A stretch of DNA of 45,117 nucleotides from Polaromonas sp. Lineage in GTDB: Bacteria > Pseudomonadota > Gammaproteobacteria > Burkholderiales > Burkholderiaceae_C. Shown one piece after another: positions 1 to 8,931 of the stretch (position 1 is its first letter; each line of letters begins with the position of its first letter). Position numbers and translations under genes: made by a program. The notes under the pieces are model-generated. The model searched no databases. It had not been told where the DNA came from and saw only the letters and a program-made list of their open reading frames with translations. The stretch is taken from the NCBI GenBank assembly GCA_030683705.1, contig JAUXPP010000001.1, positions 1 to 45,117 of the forward strand. The letters are read 5' to 3'.

Positions 1-970
1 CGAGGTCGAACACGTGATGGCCACGCAAACCCTGCTCGCCAAGAAGGCCAAGAACATGCTGGTGCAGGTGGACGGCAAACTCGCGCCCGGTCTGACCGGC
101 AAAGACATCGTGCTGGCCATCATCGGCAAGATCGGCACGGCGGGCGGCACCGGCTACACCATCGAGTTCGGCGGCCCGGCCATCCGCGCGCTCAGCATGG
201 AAGGCCGCATGACGGTCTGCAACATGGCGATCGAAGCCGGCGCCCGCGCCGGCCTGGTGGCGGTCGACGAAAAAACCATCGCCTACGTCAAGGGCCGGCC
301 GCTGGCGCCCACCGGCGTCGCATGGGACCAGGCGGTGAGCTACTGGAACACGCTGCAGTCGGACCCGGATGCGAAGTTCGACACCGTGGTCAAGCTCGAC
401 GCGGCCCAGATCCGTCCACAGGTCACCTGGGGCACCTCGCCCGAGATGGTGTTGTCCATCGAGGACCGCGTGCCCGATCCCGACAAGGAAAAAGACGCCA
501 ACAAGCGCGACGCCATCGAGCGTGCACTGACTTACATGGGCCTGCAGCCCGGCAAGGCCATCAACGACATCCTGGTCGACAAGGTGTTTATCGGCTCCTG
601 CACCAACAGCCGCATCGAGGACATGCGCGAAGCCGCGGCCATGGTGCAGAAGATCGGCCAGAAGGTGGCCGGCAATGTGAAGCTGGCCATGGTGGTGCCC
701 GGCTCCGGCCTGGTCAAGGAGCAAGCCGAGCGCGAAGGCCTGGACAAGATTTTTGTCGCCGCAGGCTTCGAGTGGCGCGAGCCCGGCTGCTCGATGTGCC
801 TGGCCATGAACGCCGACCGTCTCGAGCCCGGCGAGCGCTGCGCATCGACGTCCAACCGGAATTTCGAAGGCCGGCAAGGCGCCGGCGGCCGCACCCACCT
901 GGTCAGCCCGGCCATGGCTGCAGCTGCGGCCGTGCACGGGCACTTCGTCGATATCCGCAAATTTTCCTAA
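1..970 (+). CDS. leuC: 3-isopropylmalate dehydratase large subunit (5' partial)
   Basis: This is the C-terminal two thirds of LeuC; the start lies upstream of the window and the reading frame begins at base 2. LeuC and LeuD together isomerise 2-isopropylmalate to 3-isopropylmalate in leucine synthesis, using a [4Fe-4S] cluster as in aconitase. The cluster-binding cysteines are visible in [16 protein letters not shown] and in [11 protein letters not shown]. The frame ends in the family-typical stretch [13 protein letters not shown] followed by [16 protein letters not shown]. It is followed 20 bp later by a small lipoprotein gene and then leuD, so it heads a leuC-leuD-leuB cluster. Identification is secure; only the N-terminus is missing. 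Confidence 0.97.
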   Translation, partial: EVEHVMATQTLLAKKAKNMLVQVDGKLAPGLTGKDIVLAIIGKIGTAGGTGYTIEFGGPAIRALSMEGRMTVCNMAIEAGARAGLVAVDEKTIAYVKGRPLAPTGVAWDQAVSYWNTLQSDPDAKFDTVVKLDAAQIRPQVTWGTSPEMVLSIEDRVPDPDKEKDANKRDAIERALTYMGLQPGKAINDILVDKVFIGSCTNSRIEDMREAAAMVQKIGQKVAGNVKLAMVVPGSGLVKEQAEREGLDKIFVAAGFEWREPGCSMCLAMNADRLEPGERCASTSNRNFEGRQGAGGRTHLVSPAMAAAAAVHGHFVDIRKFS

Positions 971-990
971 CCCCTTTCAGGAGAGTCATC

Positions 991-1128
991 ATGAAAAAAA
1001 TCACCACGCTGCTCACACTGTCGCTGGCGGCCATGGCCTTCTTGCTGGCAGGCTGCAACACTGCGCGAGGCTTTGGACAGGACCTGCAAAAGGTTGGCGA
1101 GAAAATCGAAGACAAGGCGAAGAAATAA
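991..1128 (+). CDS. Entericidin A/B-like small lipoprotein
   Basis: This 45-residue ORF lies between leuC and leuD. The N-terminus [19 protein letters not shown] is a short lipoprotein signal ending in the lipobox LAGC, so cleavage before Cys22 would leave a lipidated peptide of about 24 residues. The remainder ([19 protein letters not shown]) matches the entericidin pattern of a small amphipathic charged helix ending in lysines. A GGAGAG ribosome site (980-985) precedes ATG 991. Its TAA overlaps the leuD ATG by one base (TAATG), so the two are probably translationally coupled. Entericidins are envelope lipoproteins linked in E. coli to stationary-phase lysis balance; what this one does inside a leucine operon is unknown. 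Confidence 0.85.
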   Translation: MKKITTLLTLSLAAMAFLLAGCNTARGFGQDLQKVGEKIEDKAKK

Positions 1129-1778
1129 TGAAACCCTTCACCGTACACCGCGGGCTGGTCGCCCCGATGGACCGCGAGAACGTCGACACCGACGCCATCA
1201 TCCCCAAGCAGTTCCTCAAGTCCATCCGCAAGACCGGTTTCGGTCCCAACCTGTTCGACGAGTGGCGCTACCTGGACGCCGGTTTCCCGGGGCAGGACCC
1301 GGCCAGCCGCCGCCCGAACCCGGACTTCGTGCTGAACCAGCCGCGCTACAAAGGCGCGTCCATCCTGCTGGCGCGCAAGAACTTCGGCTGCGGCTCCTCG
1401 CGCGAACATGCGCCCTGGGCGCTGGACCAGTACGGCTTTCGCGCCATCATCGCGCCCAGCTATGCCGACATCTTTTTCAACAACAGTTTCAAGAACGGCC
1501 TGCTGCCCATTGTCCTGAGCGAAGCCCAGGTCGGCCAGCTGTTCGACGAGGCACTGGCCTTTCCCGGCTACCAGCTGACCATTGATCTGGAGCGCCAGGT
1601 GATCGTCAAGCCGCAGGGCGAAGAAATTCCCTTCGAGGTGCAGGCCTTCAAGAAATTCTGCCTGCTGGGCGGTTACGACGACATCGGCCTGACCTTGCGC
1701 CAGAGCGACAAGATCAAGGCCTTCGAAGCCGAGCGGCTGGCCACCAAGCCCTGGCTGGCGAATCGACTCGCTGCCTGA
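1128..1778 (+). CDS. leuD: 3-isopropylmalate dehydratase small subunit
   Basis: LeuD (216 aa) is the swivel-domain partner of LeuC in the second step of leucine synthesis. The N-terminal segment with [18 protein letters not shown] and the substrate-recognition loop [15 protein letters not shown] are diagnostic, and the length fits bacterial LeuD. The ATG shares its first base with the stop of the upstream lipoprotein gene. LeuB follows after 82 bp, a gap that holds one copy of the dispersed repeat found throughout the window. Confidence 0.97.
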   Translation: MKPFTVHRGLVAPMDRENVDTDAIIPKQFLKSIRKTGFGPNLFDEWRYLDAGFPGQDPASRRPNPDFVLNQPRYKGASILLARKNFGCGSSREHAPWALDQYGFRAIIAPSYADIFFNNSFKNGLLPIVLSEAQVGQLFDEALAFPGYQLTIDLERQVIVKPQGEEIPFEVQAFKKFCLLGGYDDIGLTLRQSDKIKAFEAERLATKPWLANRLAA

Positions 1779-1793
1779 ACTTCAAGCCAAAAA

Positions 1794-1843
1794 CGCCTCC
1801 AGCCCTTATCCGGCGAGCGTAAACAGCTATCAAAATCATAGTA
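1794..1843 (+). repeat. Dispersed ~50-bp intergenic repeat, copy 1
   Basis: Forward-orientation copy between leuD and leuB. It has the family landmarks: CCTCCAGCCCTTATCCGG, then GCG, then CAGCTATCAAAA and a closing TAGTA. Other copies start near 12022, 15931, 17358, 19241, 35865, 41399 and 44011. It adds spacing inside the leu operon and may act as an RNA stem or a protein site; no function is visible. Confidence 0.75.
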
Positions 1844-1860
1844 AACAGAGAACACCAGAC

Positions 1861-2937
1861 ATGAAAATCGCAATCCTCCCGGGTGACGGCATAGGCACCG
1901 AGATCGTCGCCGAGGCCGTCAAGGTCCTGCACGCGCTGGACCTGAAGTTCGAAACCGAGACCGCGCTGGTCGGCGGCGCCGCCTACGACGCCCACGGCCA
2001 CCCGCTGCCGGACGCCACGCTCAAACTCGCCAAAGAATCCGACGCCATCCTGTTCGGCGCCGTCGGCGACTGGAAATACGACACGCTGGACCGGCCGCTG
2101 CGCCCCGAGCAGGCCATCCTGGGCCTGCGCAAGAACCTGGGTCTGTTCGCCAACTTCCGCCCGGCCATCTGTTACCCGCAACTGGTGGACGCTTCCAGCC
2201 TGAAACGCGAACTGGTGTCGGGTCTGGACATCCTGATCATCCGCGAGCTGACCGGCGACATCTATTTCGGCCAGCCACGTGGCCGCCGAACCGCCACGGA
2301 TGGCCACTTTCCCGGCAGCGAGGAAGCCTTCGACACCATGCGTTATTCGCGTCCCGAGATCGAACGCATCGCCCACGTCGCCTTCCAGGCGGCGCGCAAA
2401 CGCAGCAGCCGCGTGACCAGCGTCGACAAGGCCAATGTGCTGGAAACCTTCCAGCTCTGGAAAGACGTGGTCACCGAGGTCGGGAAGGAATATCCCGACG
2501 TCGCGCTGGACCACATGTATGTGGACAACGCCGCGATGCAGCTGGTCAAGGCGCCCAAGAAGTTCGACGTGGTGGTGACCGGCAACATGTTCGGCGACAT
2601 CCTGTCCGACGCCGCCGCCATGCTGACCGGCTCCATCGGCATGTTGCCCTCGGCCAGCCTGAACACGAAAAACCAGGGCCTCTACGAACCCAGCCACGGC
2701 AGCGCGCCGGACATCGCCGGCAAGGGCGTGGCCAATCCGCTGGCCACCATCCTGAGCGCGGCCATGATGCTGCGTTTCAGCCTGAACCAGACGGAGGCCG
2801 CGGTGCGCATTGAAAAAGCCGTGGACGCCGTGCTGAGCCAGGGCCTGCGCACGCCCGACATCTACAGCGAAGGCACGACAAAAGTGGGCACGGTGCAGAT
2901 GGGTGATGCGGTGGTCCAGGCCCTCAAGCAGGCCTGA
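1861..2937 (+). CDS. leuB: 3-isopropylmalate dehydrogenase
   Basis: LeuB (358 aa) carries out NAD-dependent oxidative decarboxylation of 3-isopropylmalate to 2-oxoisocaproate, the third leucine-specific step. It begins [15 protein letters not shown], the hallmark of the isocitrate/isopropylmalate dehydrogenase fold. LeuB features follow: the [13 protein letters not shown] strip, [14 protein letters not shown], the metal-site aspartates in [12 protein letters not shown] and [12 protein letters not shown], and the NAD-binding [14 protein letters not shown]. The length is typical. ATG 1861 was chosen because the glycine-rich loop begins within 10 residues of it. Asd follows after about 290 bp. 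Confidence 0.97.
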   Translation: MKIAILPGDGIGTEIVAEAVKVLHALDLKFETETALVGGAAYDAHGHPLPDATLKLAKESDAILFGAVGDWKYDTLDRPLRPEQAILGLRKNLGLFANFRPAICYPQLVDASSLKRELVSGLDILIIRELTGDIYFGQPRGRRTATDGHFPGSEEAFDTMRYSRPEIERIAHVAFQAARKRSSRVTSVDKANVLETFQLWKDVVTEVGKEYPDVALDHMYVDNAAMQLVKAPKKFDVVVTGNMFGDILSDAAAMLTGSIGMLPSASLNTKNQGLYEPSHGSAPDIAGKGVANPLATILSAAMMLRFSLNQTEAAVRIEKAVDAVLSQGLRTPDIYSEGTTKVGTVQMGDAVVQALKQA

Positions 2938-3028
2938 CCCCGGCTCGCCAGCGCTCCGGCGTTGGCTGGCAACCACAGGCCAGGCCGGCAAATGGCTCTG
3001 GAGGGCCGCCGGTCCGGCCAACCGTGAT

Positions 3029-3034
3029 TACAAT
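3029..3034 (+). promoter_or_regulatory. Candidate -10 element for the asd leader
   Basis: TACAAT (5/6 to the sigma-70 -10) lies 7 bases before the ATG of the micro-ORF at 3041. If used, the transcript would start at or next to that ATG. I see no good -35 hexamer 16-18 bp upstream, so the call rests on one box and its position. Confidence 0.3.
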
Positions 3035-3040
3035 AGCCCC

Positions 3041-3145
3041 ATGCGCTCAAACCCCGCACTCACCCGCTTTGTCGCCGCTTCGCGCGCGATTTGCGCTGCG
3101 CCGGTTTTTGCCCAGACCACCAAAACGACCACCATTAAAGGCTAG
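3041..3145 (+). CDS. Possible Thr/Lys-rich leader peptide or small secreted peptide upstream of asd
   Basis: This 34-codon micro-ORF ends 82 bp before asd. The N-terminal part is mildly hydrophobic with Arg residues and runs into APVFAQ, which looks like a signal-peptidase site. The C-terminal ten residues are [10 protein letters not shown]: five Thr codons (four ACC, one ACG), two Lys codons (AAA) and one Ile codon. Asd is shared by the Lys, Thr, Met and Ile pathways, so a Thr/Lys/Ile codon run before a hairpin (3172-3189) and T-rich stretches (3201-3206, 3210-3214) resembles an attenuation leader. No ribosome site is seen; TACAAT 7 bases upstream suggests possible leaderless translation. 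It could equally be a tiny exported peptide or no gene. Confidence 0.35.
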   Translation: MRSNPALTRFVAASRAICAAPVFAQTTKTTTIKG

Positions 3146-3171
3146 CAAGCCTGGTTCGTCGTGCCCTGTCC

Positions 3172-3214
3172 GGCCCGATGAGCCGGGCCCAAAAGCCATA
3201 TTTTTTGACTTTTT
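3172..3214 (+). promoter_or_regulatory. Hairpin plus T-rich tract in the asd leader
   Basis: GGCCCG (3172-3177) pairs with CGGGCC (3184-3189) across a 6-nt loop. An 11-nt spacer and then TTTTTTGACTTTTT follow. The spacing is too long for a canonical intrinsic terminator, so this is a candidate attenuator or leader structure between the micro-ORF and asd. Confidence 0.35.
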
Positions 3215-3227
3215 GAAGGGCGACATC

Positions 3228-4394
3228 ATGAAACTCAAGGGCAATCTCACGGGACTCGTCGGCTGGCGCGGCATGGTCGGCTCGGTGCTGATCGACCGCA
3301 TGCAGGCCGAGGGCGACTTCGACCTGATCGAACCGGTCTTCTTTTCGACCTCCAACGCCGGCGGCAAGGCCCCGGCCCAGGCCAAGAACGAAACCACGCT
3401 GAAAGACGCCTACGACATCGACGCCCTCAAGAAGTGCGACGTGATCCTGACCGCCCAGGGCGGTGACTACACCTCCGAGGTCTACCCCAAGCTGCGCGCT
3501 GCCGGCTGGGACGGCCACTGGATCGACGCCGCATCGACCCTGCGCATGAACGACGACGCCATCATCGTGCTGGACCCGGTCAACCTGCCGGTGATCAAAA
3601 ACGCGCTGGCCAAGGGCGGCAAGAACTGGATTGGCGGCAACTGCACCGTGAGCTGCATGCTGATGGGTGTGGGCGCGCTGTACAAGGCCGGCCTGGTCGA
3701 GTGGATGACCAGCATGACCTACCAGGCGGCATCCGGCGGTGGCGCACAACACATGCGCGAATTGCTGACGCAGTACGGCACGCTCAATGCCGAAGTGCGT
3801 GCGCTGCTGGACGACCCGAAATCTGCCATTCTGGAAATCGACCGCCGCGTGCTGGCGAAACAGCAATCGTTGTCGCCCGCTGAAATGAGCAACTTCGGCG
3901 TGCCGCTGGGCGGCTCGCTGATCCCCTGGATCGACAAGGACCTGGGAATCGGCAAAAACCGGGACGAGCCCGGTTGGGGCATGTCCAAGGAAGAGTGGAA
4001 GGGCGGCGCCGAAACCAACAAGATCCTGGGCCAGGGCGCCAGCTTCGGCACCGCCGAAACGCCGGTGGACGGCTTCTGCGTACGCATTGGTGCCATGCGT
4101 TGCCACAGCCAGGCCTTGACCTTCAAGCTCAAGAAGGACGTTCCGCTGGCCGACATCGAGGCCATGATCGCCGCCGACAATGAGTGGGTGAAGGTGGTGC
4201 CGAACACGCGCGAGGCCAGCATCACCGACCTGACGCCGGTGGCCGTCACCGGCACCATGGGCATTCCGGTCGGGCGCCTGCGCAAGCTGGCCATGGGACC
4301 CGACTACCTGGGCGCCTTCACCGTCGGTGACCAGCTCCTGTGGGGCGCTGCCGAGCCGCTGCGCCGCATGTTGCGCATCCTGCTCCAGGCATGA
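3228..4394 (+). CDS. asd: Aspartate-semialdehyde dehydrogenase
   Basis: Asd (388 aa) reduces beta-aspartyl phosphate with NADPH to aspartate semialdehyde, the branch point to lysine/diaminopimelate, threonine and methionine. The NADP loop [17 protein letters not shown] is near the N-terminus. The active-site cysteine is Cys139 in [12 protein letters not shown], and [14 protein letters not shown] carries substrate-binding residues. ATG 3228 gives the expected N-terminus; the frame stays open upstream, but that part is not family-like. The C-terminus [16 protein letters not shown] is typical. A hairpin follows directly. Fully conserved and probably essential. Confidence 0.96.
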   Translation: MKLKGNLTGLVGWRGMVGSVLIDRMQAEGDFDLIEPVFFSTSNAGGKAPAQAKNETTLKDAYDIDALKKCDVILTAQGGDYTSEVYPKLRAAGWDGHWIDAASTLRMNDDAIIVLDPVNLPVIKNALAKGGKNWIGGNCTVSCMLMGVGALYKAGLVEWMTSMTYQAASGGGAQHMRELLTQYGTLNAEVRALLDDPKSAILEIDRRVLAKQQSLSPAEMSNFGVPLGGSLIPWIDKDLGIGKNRDEPGWGMSKEEWKGGAETNKILGQGASFGTAETPVDGFCVRIGAMRCHSQALTFKLKKDVPLADIEAMIAADNEWVKVVPNTREASITDLTPVAVTGTMGIPVGRLRKLAMGPDYLGAFTVGDQLLWGAAEPLRRMLRILLQA

Positions 4395-4398
4395 GGAC

Positions 4399-4424
4399 AC
4401 GGGCCGCATCCCCTTGCGGCCCGT
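4399..4424 (+). terminator. Hairpin after asd
   Basis: A perfect 10-bp stem (ACGGGCCGCA with TGCGGCCCGT) with a 6-nt loop starts 4 bp after the asd stop. There is no T-run, so it is either a weak or Rho-assisted terminator or a 3'-protective hairpin. Confidence 0.55.
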
Positions 4425-4465
4425 CTCCGGTGATCGGCTGCAACCGTAACCACTTGTGACGATAC

Positions 4466-4481
4466 GTTGTCGTCAGACAAC
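4466..4481. promoter_or_regulatory. Perfect palindrome in the fimV upstream region
   Basis: GTTGTC-GTCA-GACAAC is a perfect 6-bp inverted repeat in the AT-richer 262-bp gap between asd and fimV, about 175 bp before the fimV ATG. It has the form of a dimeric regulator's operator. The regulator is unknown. Confidence 0.3.
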
Positions 4482-4656
4482 AACCGAAACTTGTAAGTTG
4501 ATGCTAACCCCGCGTGTCAAAACTTAAGTGCTGTCTTAGCTTGTCAGCCTAATCCCTTGATGTTAATGTTATTTATCGAAAATTAGCGCAGGGGTTTTTG
4601 TGCGGACAAGCAGAATAAAATTTGATGCAGACCGAGCACCGGAGGCTCACATTCCC

Positions 4657-7308
4657 ATGAATCATCCTCGCTCTTGGCGTCTTGGTGCGGTTGCAGCCGC
4701 TATTGCACTGGCGGGCACTTTCGCCAGTCTGCAGGTCCAGGCCCTCGGTCTGGGCCGGGTCACGGTCCAGTCTGCCCTCGGAGAGCCGCTGCGCGCCGAG
4801 ATCGACATTCCCGAAATCAATGCCGAAGAAGCCGCCAGCCTGCGCGCCAGCGTGGCCAGCGCCGACGCCTTCAAGGCCGCCGGCCTCGAATACAGTGCTG
4901 CCGTCACCAACATGCAGATCAGCCTGCAGCGGCGTCCGGACGGCCGGTCCTACCTGCGCCTGACCAGCGACCGGCCTGTCAGCGAACCCTTTGTGGACCT
5001 GATCCTGGAAGCCCGCTGGGCCTCCGGGCGCATCGTGCGTGACTACACGATGCTGTTCGACCCCCCCAACCTGCGCGCCGCTGCGCAGCCCATGCCCGCG
5101 CCGACAGCACCCATGGTGTCGCGCCCACCCGCACCCATCGCCACGCTGCCCCCGGCACCTGCACCGGCACCAGCCGCCGTTCCCTACTCGCCCCCCAGCC
5201 CGCCCGCCGCGATGCCGGCGCCCGCCGTCCGACCCAGCGCGCCACCCCCGCCACCTGTCGCCGCCAGCAGGCCAGCGTCGCCGGGTGGCGAGACCGTGAC
5301 CGTCAAGGCCGGGGACACCGCCGGCCGGATTGCAGCGCAAACCAAACCGGCCAGTGTGTCGCTGGACCAGATGCTGGTGGCCCTGCTGCGCCGAAACCCC
5401 GACGCCTTTATTGACGGCAACGTCAACCGCCTCAAGGCTGGCGCCGTCCTGGAAGTACCGGGCGCCGACCAGGCCGAGGCCGTCTCTGCCAGCGAAGCCA
5501 GCCGGACCATCGTCGCGCAAAGCCGCGACTTCAATACCTTCCGCCGCAAGCTGGCTGAAAGCGCGCCACCGACCCAGACCGCCGGCGCCGACCGCCAGGC
5601 CACCGGCCAGGTTCAGGCCAAGGTGGAAGACAAGGCGCCTGCTGCTGCCACACCCGACAAGCTGACCCTGTCCAAAGGCGCGGTCCAGAGCAAGGCCGCG
5701 GCCGAAGAAAAGATTGCCCAGGACCGCCAGGCCAAAGAGGCTGCTGCCCGTGTGGCCGAGCTGTCCAAAAACATCAGCGACCTGAACAAACTGGGTGCAC
5801 CGTCCACGCCTGCGGCCGCCGCAGCACCGGCCGCCCCGCCTGTGGCACCGGCGGCACCGGCGCCCGGTGTGGCTGTGCCCAGCCCCGGCGTGCTGCCCGG
5901 CGCGTCCCCGGCGCCTTCCGCAGCGGTCACGCCAGCCGCGCCGGCCAGCCCCGCATCCAGCGCTTCCGCACCGGCAGCCGCCGCAGTGGCCACGGTCGCT
6001 CCAGCGGCCAGTGCACCAGCCCCTGCCCCTGCACCCGTGAAAAAACCGGTGGTGGTGCCCCCGCCGCCTCCGCCGGAACCCAGCCTGATCGATGAACTGC
6101 TCGACAACCCGCTGATCCTGGCCGGCGGCGCAGCCTTGCTGCTGCTGTTGCTGGGCCTGGCGGTTTACCGTGCGCGCCAGCGCAAAAATGCCGTCGCGGT
6201 GGACAGCTCCTTCCTCGAAAGCCGCCTGCAGCCTGACTCCTTCTTCGGCGCCAGCGGCGGCCAGCGCATCGACACCAACGAAGCCAATGTCACCGGCTCG
6301 TCCATGGTGTATTCGCCCAGTCAGCTCGACGCCGCCGGCGACGTGGACCCGGTGGCTGAAGCCGACGTTTATCTGGCTTATGGCCGCGACCTGCAGGCCG
6401 AGGAAATCCTCAAGGAAGCCATACGCATCAGCCCGACCCGTATCGCCATTCACGCCAAGCTGATGGAAATTTATGCGAAGCGGCGCGATGCGGCAGCCTT
6501 TGCAGCCGTGGCGGCCGAGGCCTACAACCTGACCCGTGGCCAGGGCGTGGAATGGGCGCACATGGCCGAAATGGGCCGTGAACTCGACCCTGCCAACCCA
6601 ATGTACCAGCCGGACGGCCAGCCATCGGCAGCCCTGGGCGCGGCGGCAGCGGCCGGTCTGGCCAGCGCATCGTTCACCACACAGACCAGCCCGCAGCCAT
6701 TGCAGGCCGCCCCCGAAGCCAAAGACTCCGCGGTCGACTTCGACCTGGATCTGGACTTTTCGCTGGGCGACGAAGAAGCGGCCCCACCCGCTCCTGCGCC
6801 TGCCCCCACACCCGCGCCTGCGCCGGTGGCCCGGACCGAACAGACCCTGGCCATGCCGCCCGTGGTCGCGCCCCCTCCGCTGGACAACAGCATGGACTTC
6901 AGTTCTGCCACCCTGTCCATGCCGCCGGTGGCCGCACCACCGCCCCCGCCCGCTCCCGCGCCACTGCCGGTCATGGACGCCGGCCTGAGCTTCAGCACCG
7001 ACGAGCCCGCGGTCACCACGGCCGCCACGCCGCTGGATACCTCCGGCGGCATGCTCGAGTTCGACATGGGCGCGCTGTCGCTGGACCTGGACAGCCCGAG
7101 CACCGAAAGCCCGGCCATTGCAGCCGCACCTGCGTCTTCCATGGACATGGACATGGAAGACCCGCTGGAGACCAAGTTCGCGCTGGCCGAGGAGTTCCGT
7201 GCGATCGGTGACACCGACGGCGCGCGCTCGCTGGCCGAGGAAGTGCTGGCCCAGTCCAGTGGTTCGCTCAAGGCCAAGGCCCAGGCTTTCCTGAACGCCC
7301 TGGCCTGA
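4657..7308 (+). CDS. fimV: FimV-family polar hub / peptidoglycan-binding protein
   Basis: FimV-type protein (883 aa), which organises pole-linked functions such as type IV pili. ATG 4657 has GGAGG at 4641-4645 and gives a signal peptide ending near ASLQVQA. Next is the conserved FimV N-terminal domain (ALGLGRVTVQSALGEPLRAE). A LysM domain at about residues 212-268 contains TVKAGDTAGRIA. A long Ala/Pro-rich linker, one membrane helix at about 486-506 and a cytoplasmic acidic Ala/Pro-rich region follow. One TPR-like segment is near YGRDLQAEEILKEAI, and the C-terminal FimV motif (LETKFALAEEFRAIGD) covers roughly the last 48 residues. The asd-fimV-truA order is a known beta/gamma arrangement. Confidence 0.92.
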   Translation: MNHPRSWRLGAVAAAIALAGTFASLQVQALGLGRVTVQSALGEPLRAEIDIPEINAEEAASLRASVASADAFKAAGLEYSAAVTNMQISLQRRPDGRSYLRLTSDRPVSEPFVDLILEARWASGRIVRDYTMLFDPPNLRAAAQPMPAPTAPMVSRPPAPIATLPPAPAPAPAAVPYSPPSPPAAMPAPAVRPSAPPPPPVAASRPASPGGETVTVKAGDTAGRIAAQTKPASVSLDQMLVALLRRNPDAFIDGNVNRLKAGAVLEVPGADQAEAVSASEASRTIVAQSRDFNTFRRKLAESAPPTQTAGADRQATGQVQAKVEDKAPAAATPDKLTLSKGAVQSKAAAEEKIAQDRQAKEAAARVAELSKNISDLNKLGAPSTPAAAAAPAAPPVAPAAPAPGVAVPSPGVLPGASPAPSAAVTPAAPASPASSASAPAAAAVATVAPAASAPAPAPAPVKKPVVVPPPPPPEPSLIDELLDNPLILAGGAALLLLLLGLAVYRARQRKNAVAVDSSFLESRLQPDSFFGASGGQRIDTNEANVTGSSMVYSPSQLDAAGDVDPVAEADVYLAYGRDLQAEEILKEAIRISPTRIAIHAKLMEIYAKRRDAAAFAAVAAEAYNLTRGQGVEWAHMAEMGRELDPANPMYQPDGQPSAALGAAAAAGLASASFTTQTSPQPLQAAPEAKDSAVDFDLDLDFSLGDEEAAPPAPAPAPTPAPAPVARTEQTLAMPPVVAPPPLDNSMDFSSATLSMPPVAAPPPPPAPAPLPVMDAGLSFSTDEPAVTTAATPLDTSGGMLEFDMGALSLDLDSPSTESPAIAAAPASSMDMDMEDPLETKFALAEEFRAIGDTDGARSLAEEVLAQSSGSLKAKAQAFLNALA

Positions 7309-7339
7309 TACGTTTGCACCTTCTCCCTAGGAGCCGCCC

Positions 7340-8122
7340 GTGAGGATCGCTCTGGGCCTGAGCTACAACGGCGGCGCCTACGAGGGCTGGCAAAGCCAGC
7401 TCTCGGGCAAGACGGTGCAGGACCAGCTCGAGAAGGCGCTCGGCAAATTCGCCGACCAGCCGATACGCACGCTCTGCGCCGGACGCACCGATGCCGGTGT
7501 GCATGCCTTGATGCAGGTGGTGCACTTCGACACCGCCCTGGTCCGCGAGCTGCCCTCCTGGGTGCGCGGCACCAATGCCTTTCTTCCACGTGACATCGCG
7601 GTGCAGTGGGCGCGTGCGGTCCCTGACGAATTCCATTGCCGCGGCAGCGCCACCAGCCGGCGTTATGCCTATGTGGTGCTGGAGTCGCCGGTGCGCCCCA
7701 GCGTCGAGGCCGGACGGGTCGGCTGGGTGTACCGCCCGCTGGACGGTGCGGCCATGCGCGAGGCCATCACCCAACTGGTCGGCGAACATGATTTTTCATC
7801 CTTCCGAGCCGCCCAGTGCCAGGCCAAAACCCCGGTCAAGACCATCACGCGCATCGAAGTCTCCCAGCGCGCCGGCTACTGGCGTTTCGAGTTCGAGGCG
7901 AATGCCTTTTTGCACCACATGATCCGCAACATCATGGGTTGCCTGGTCAGCATCGGCCAGGGCCAGCAGCCGCCCGGCTGGATCGCCGAGGTACGGGACG
8001 CGCGCCGGCGCGACGTGGCCGCCCCGACGTTTTCCCCCGACGGCCTGTATTTCCTGGGCCCCCGGTATGACCCTGGTTACGGCCTGCCTGAGCAGACTCC
8101 GGCCTATGATTGGCTGCCATGA
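7340..8122 (+). CDS. truA: tRNA pseudouridine(38-40) synthase
   Basis: TruA (260 aa) converts uridines 38-40 of the tRNA anticodon arm to pseudouridine. The catalytic aspartate is Asp51 in CAGRTDAGVHA. RRYAYVV and FLHHMIRNIMG are further family blocks. The start is GTG 7340 behind TAGGAG (7328-7333), giving RIALGLSYNGGAYEGWQ as the expected N-terminus. Its TGA sits inside an ATGA that opens a 40-codon ORF running to trpF. Confidence 0.96.
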   Translation: MRIALGLSYNGGAYEGWQSQLSGKTVQDQLEKALGKFADQPIRTLCAGRTDAGVHALMQVVHFDTALVRELPSWVRGTNAFLPRDIAVQWARAVPDEFHCRGSATSRRYAYVVLESPVRPSVEAGRVGWVYRPLDGAAMREAITQLVGEHDFSSFRAAQCQAKTPVKTITRIEVSQRAGYWRFEFEANAFLHHMIRNIMGCLVSIGQGQQPPGWIAEVRDARRRDVAAPTFSPDGLYFLGPRYDPGYGLPEQTPAYDWLP

Positions 8123-8241
8123 AACCGACTCTCCCCCTTCTCGGCTCACTTCGTGTAGCCGGATCCCCCCTCCGGGGGCAACGCCTGCGGCCCGGCGAAG
8201 CCGGTTCCGCGGCGTTCCCTGAACCGAAGGTGCTGGCATGA
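8119..8241 (+). CDS. Repeat-encoded 40-codon ORF bridging truA and trpF (doubtful gene)
   Basis: The ORF starts in the ATGA that ends truA and ends in the ATGA that starts trpF, so it overlaps both neighbours by 4 bases and fills the whole gap. The encoded peptide (MKPTLPLLGS at its start, FPEPKVLA at its end) has no recognised domain. The DNA is a palindrome-rich intergenic repeat. It may be a coincidence of an open repeat, or it may keep ribosomes moving from truA to trpF. GAAGGTG near 8226 could also serve trpF directly. Confidence 0.25.
   Translation: MKPTLPLLGSLRVAGSPLRGQRLRPGEAGSAAFPEPKVLA
8130..8220 (+). repeat. Palindromic GC-rich intergenic repeat between truA and trpF
   Basis: The segment contains nested inverted repeats: CCCCC-TCC-GGGGG near 8165-8179 and CCGGC-GAA-GCCGG near 8192-8204. 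The composition resembles palindromic intergenic elements that I associate with Comamonadaceae genomes. Only one copy is in the window, so repeat status rests on recall and on the internal symmetry. Confidence 0.4.
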
Positions 8242-8931
8242 GGGACGACATCACTGCGTCCATGCGCACGCGCATCAAGATCTGCGGGCTGACGCGTGAA
8301 GAAGACGTGGACGCGGCGGTGGCCGCCGGCGCCGATGCCGTTGGTTTTGTGATGTACGCGCCCAGCCCGCGCTACGTCAGCGCCGAACGCGCTGCCGAAC
8401 TGGCGCGCCGGCTGCCGCCTTTTGTGACGCCGGTGCTGCTGTTCGTGAACGAATCGGCGGCAAACATCGCGGCGGCCAGCGCCCTGCTGCCGACGGCTTT
8501 GCTGCAGTTCCATGGCGATGAAACGCCGCAAGCCTGCCTTGCATCCGCTCGGCCCTTCCTGCGCGCCGCGCGTATCCCTCTGGAAAACCCCGCCTCTGGT
8601 GGGCCTCTCTTCGATCTCGTAAAATACGCCCAGGACTTCAAAGCCGCCCAGGCCATCCTGCTCGACGCCCATGTCGACGGATTCGGGGGCGGCGGAAAAA
8701 CATTCAATTGGTCACTTCTTCCTCCAAGCGTCAACGCTCACCTCGTTTTGTCTGGTGGACTCACACCTGCAAATGTGACCGATGGCATTTTGCAAGTGCG
8801 GCCGCGTTGTAAAACGCTGGCCGTCGATGTCAGTTCGGGCGTCGAGATTTCGAAAGGAATCAAAAGCGCCGACAAAATCCATCAATTCGTCGCAGCCGTC
8901 CGCGCTGCCGACGATTTACTTGCAGAAAATC

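Noticed and set aside
2947..2970. GCCAGC...GCTGGC stem as a leuB terminator
   Set aside because: Only 6 bp with a 12-nt loop and no T-run; too weak to call.
4573..6561. 662-codon minus-strand frame opposite fimV
   Set aside because: Gly/Arg/His-rich translation typical of an antisense shadow of Ala/Pro-rich coding DNA.
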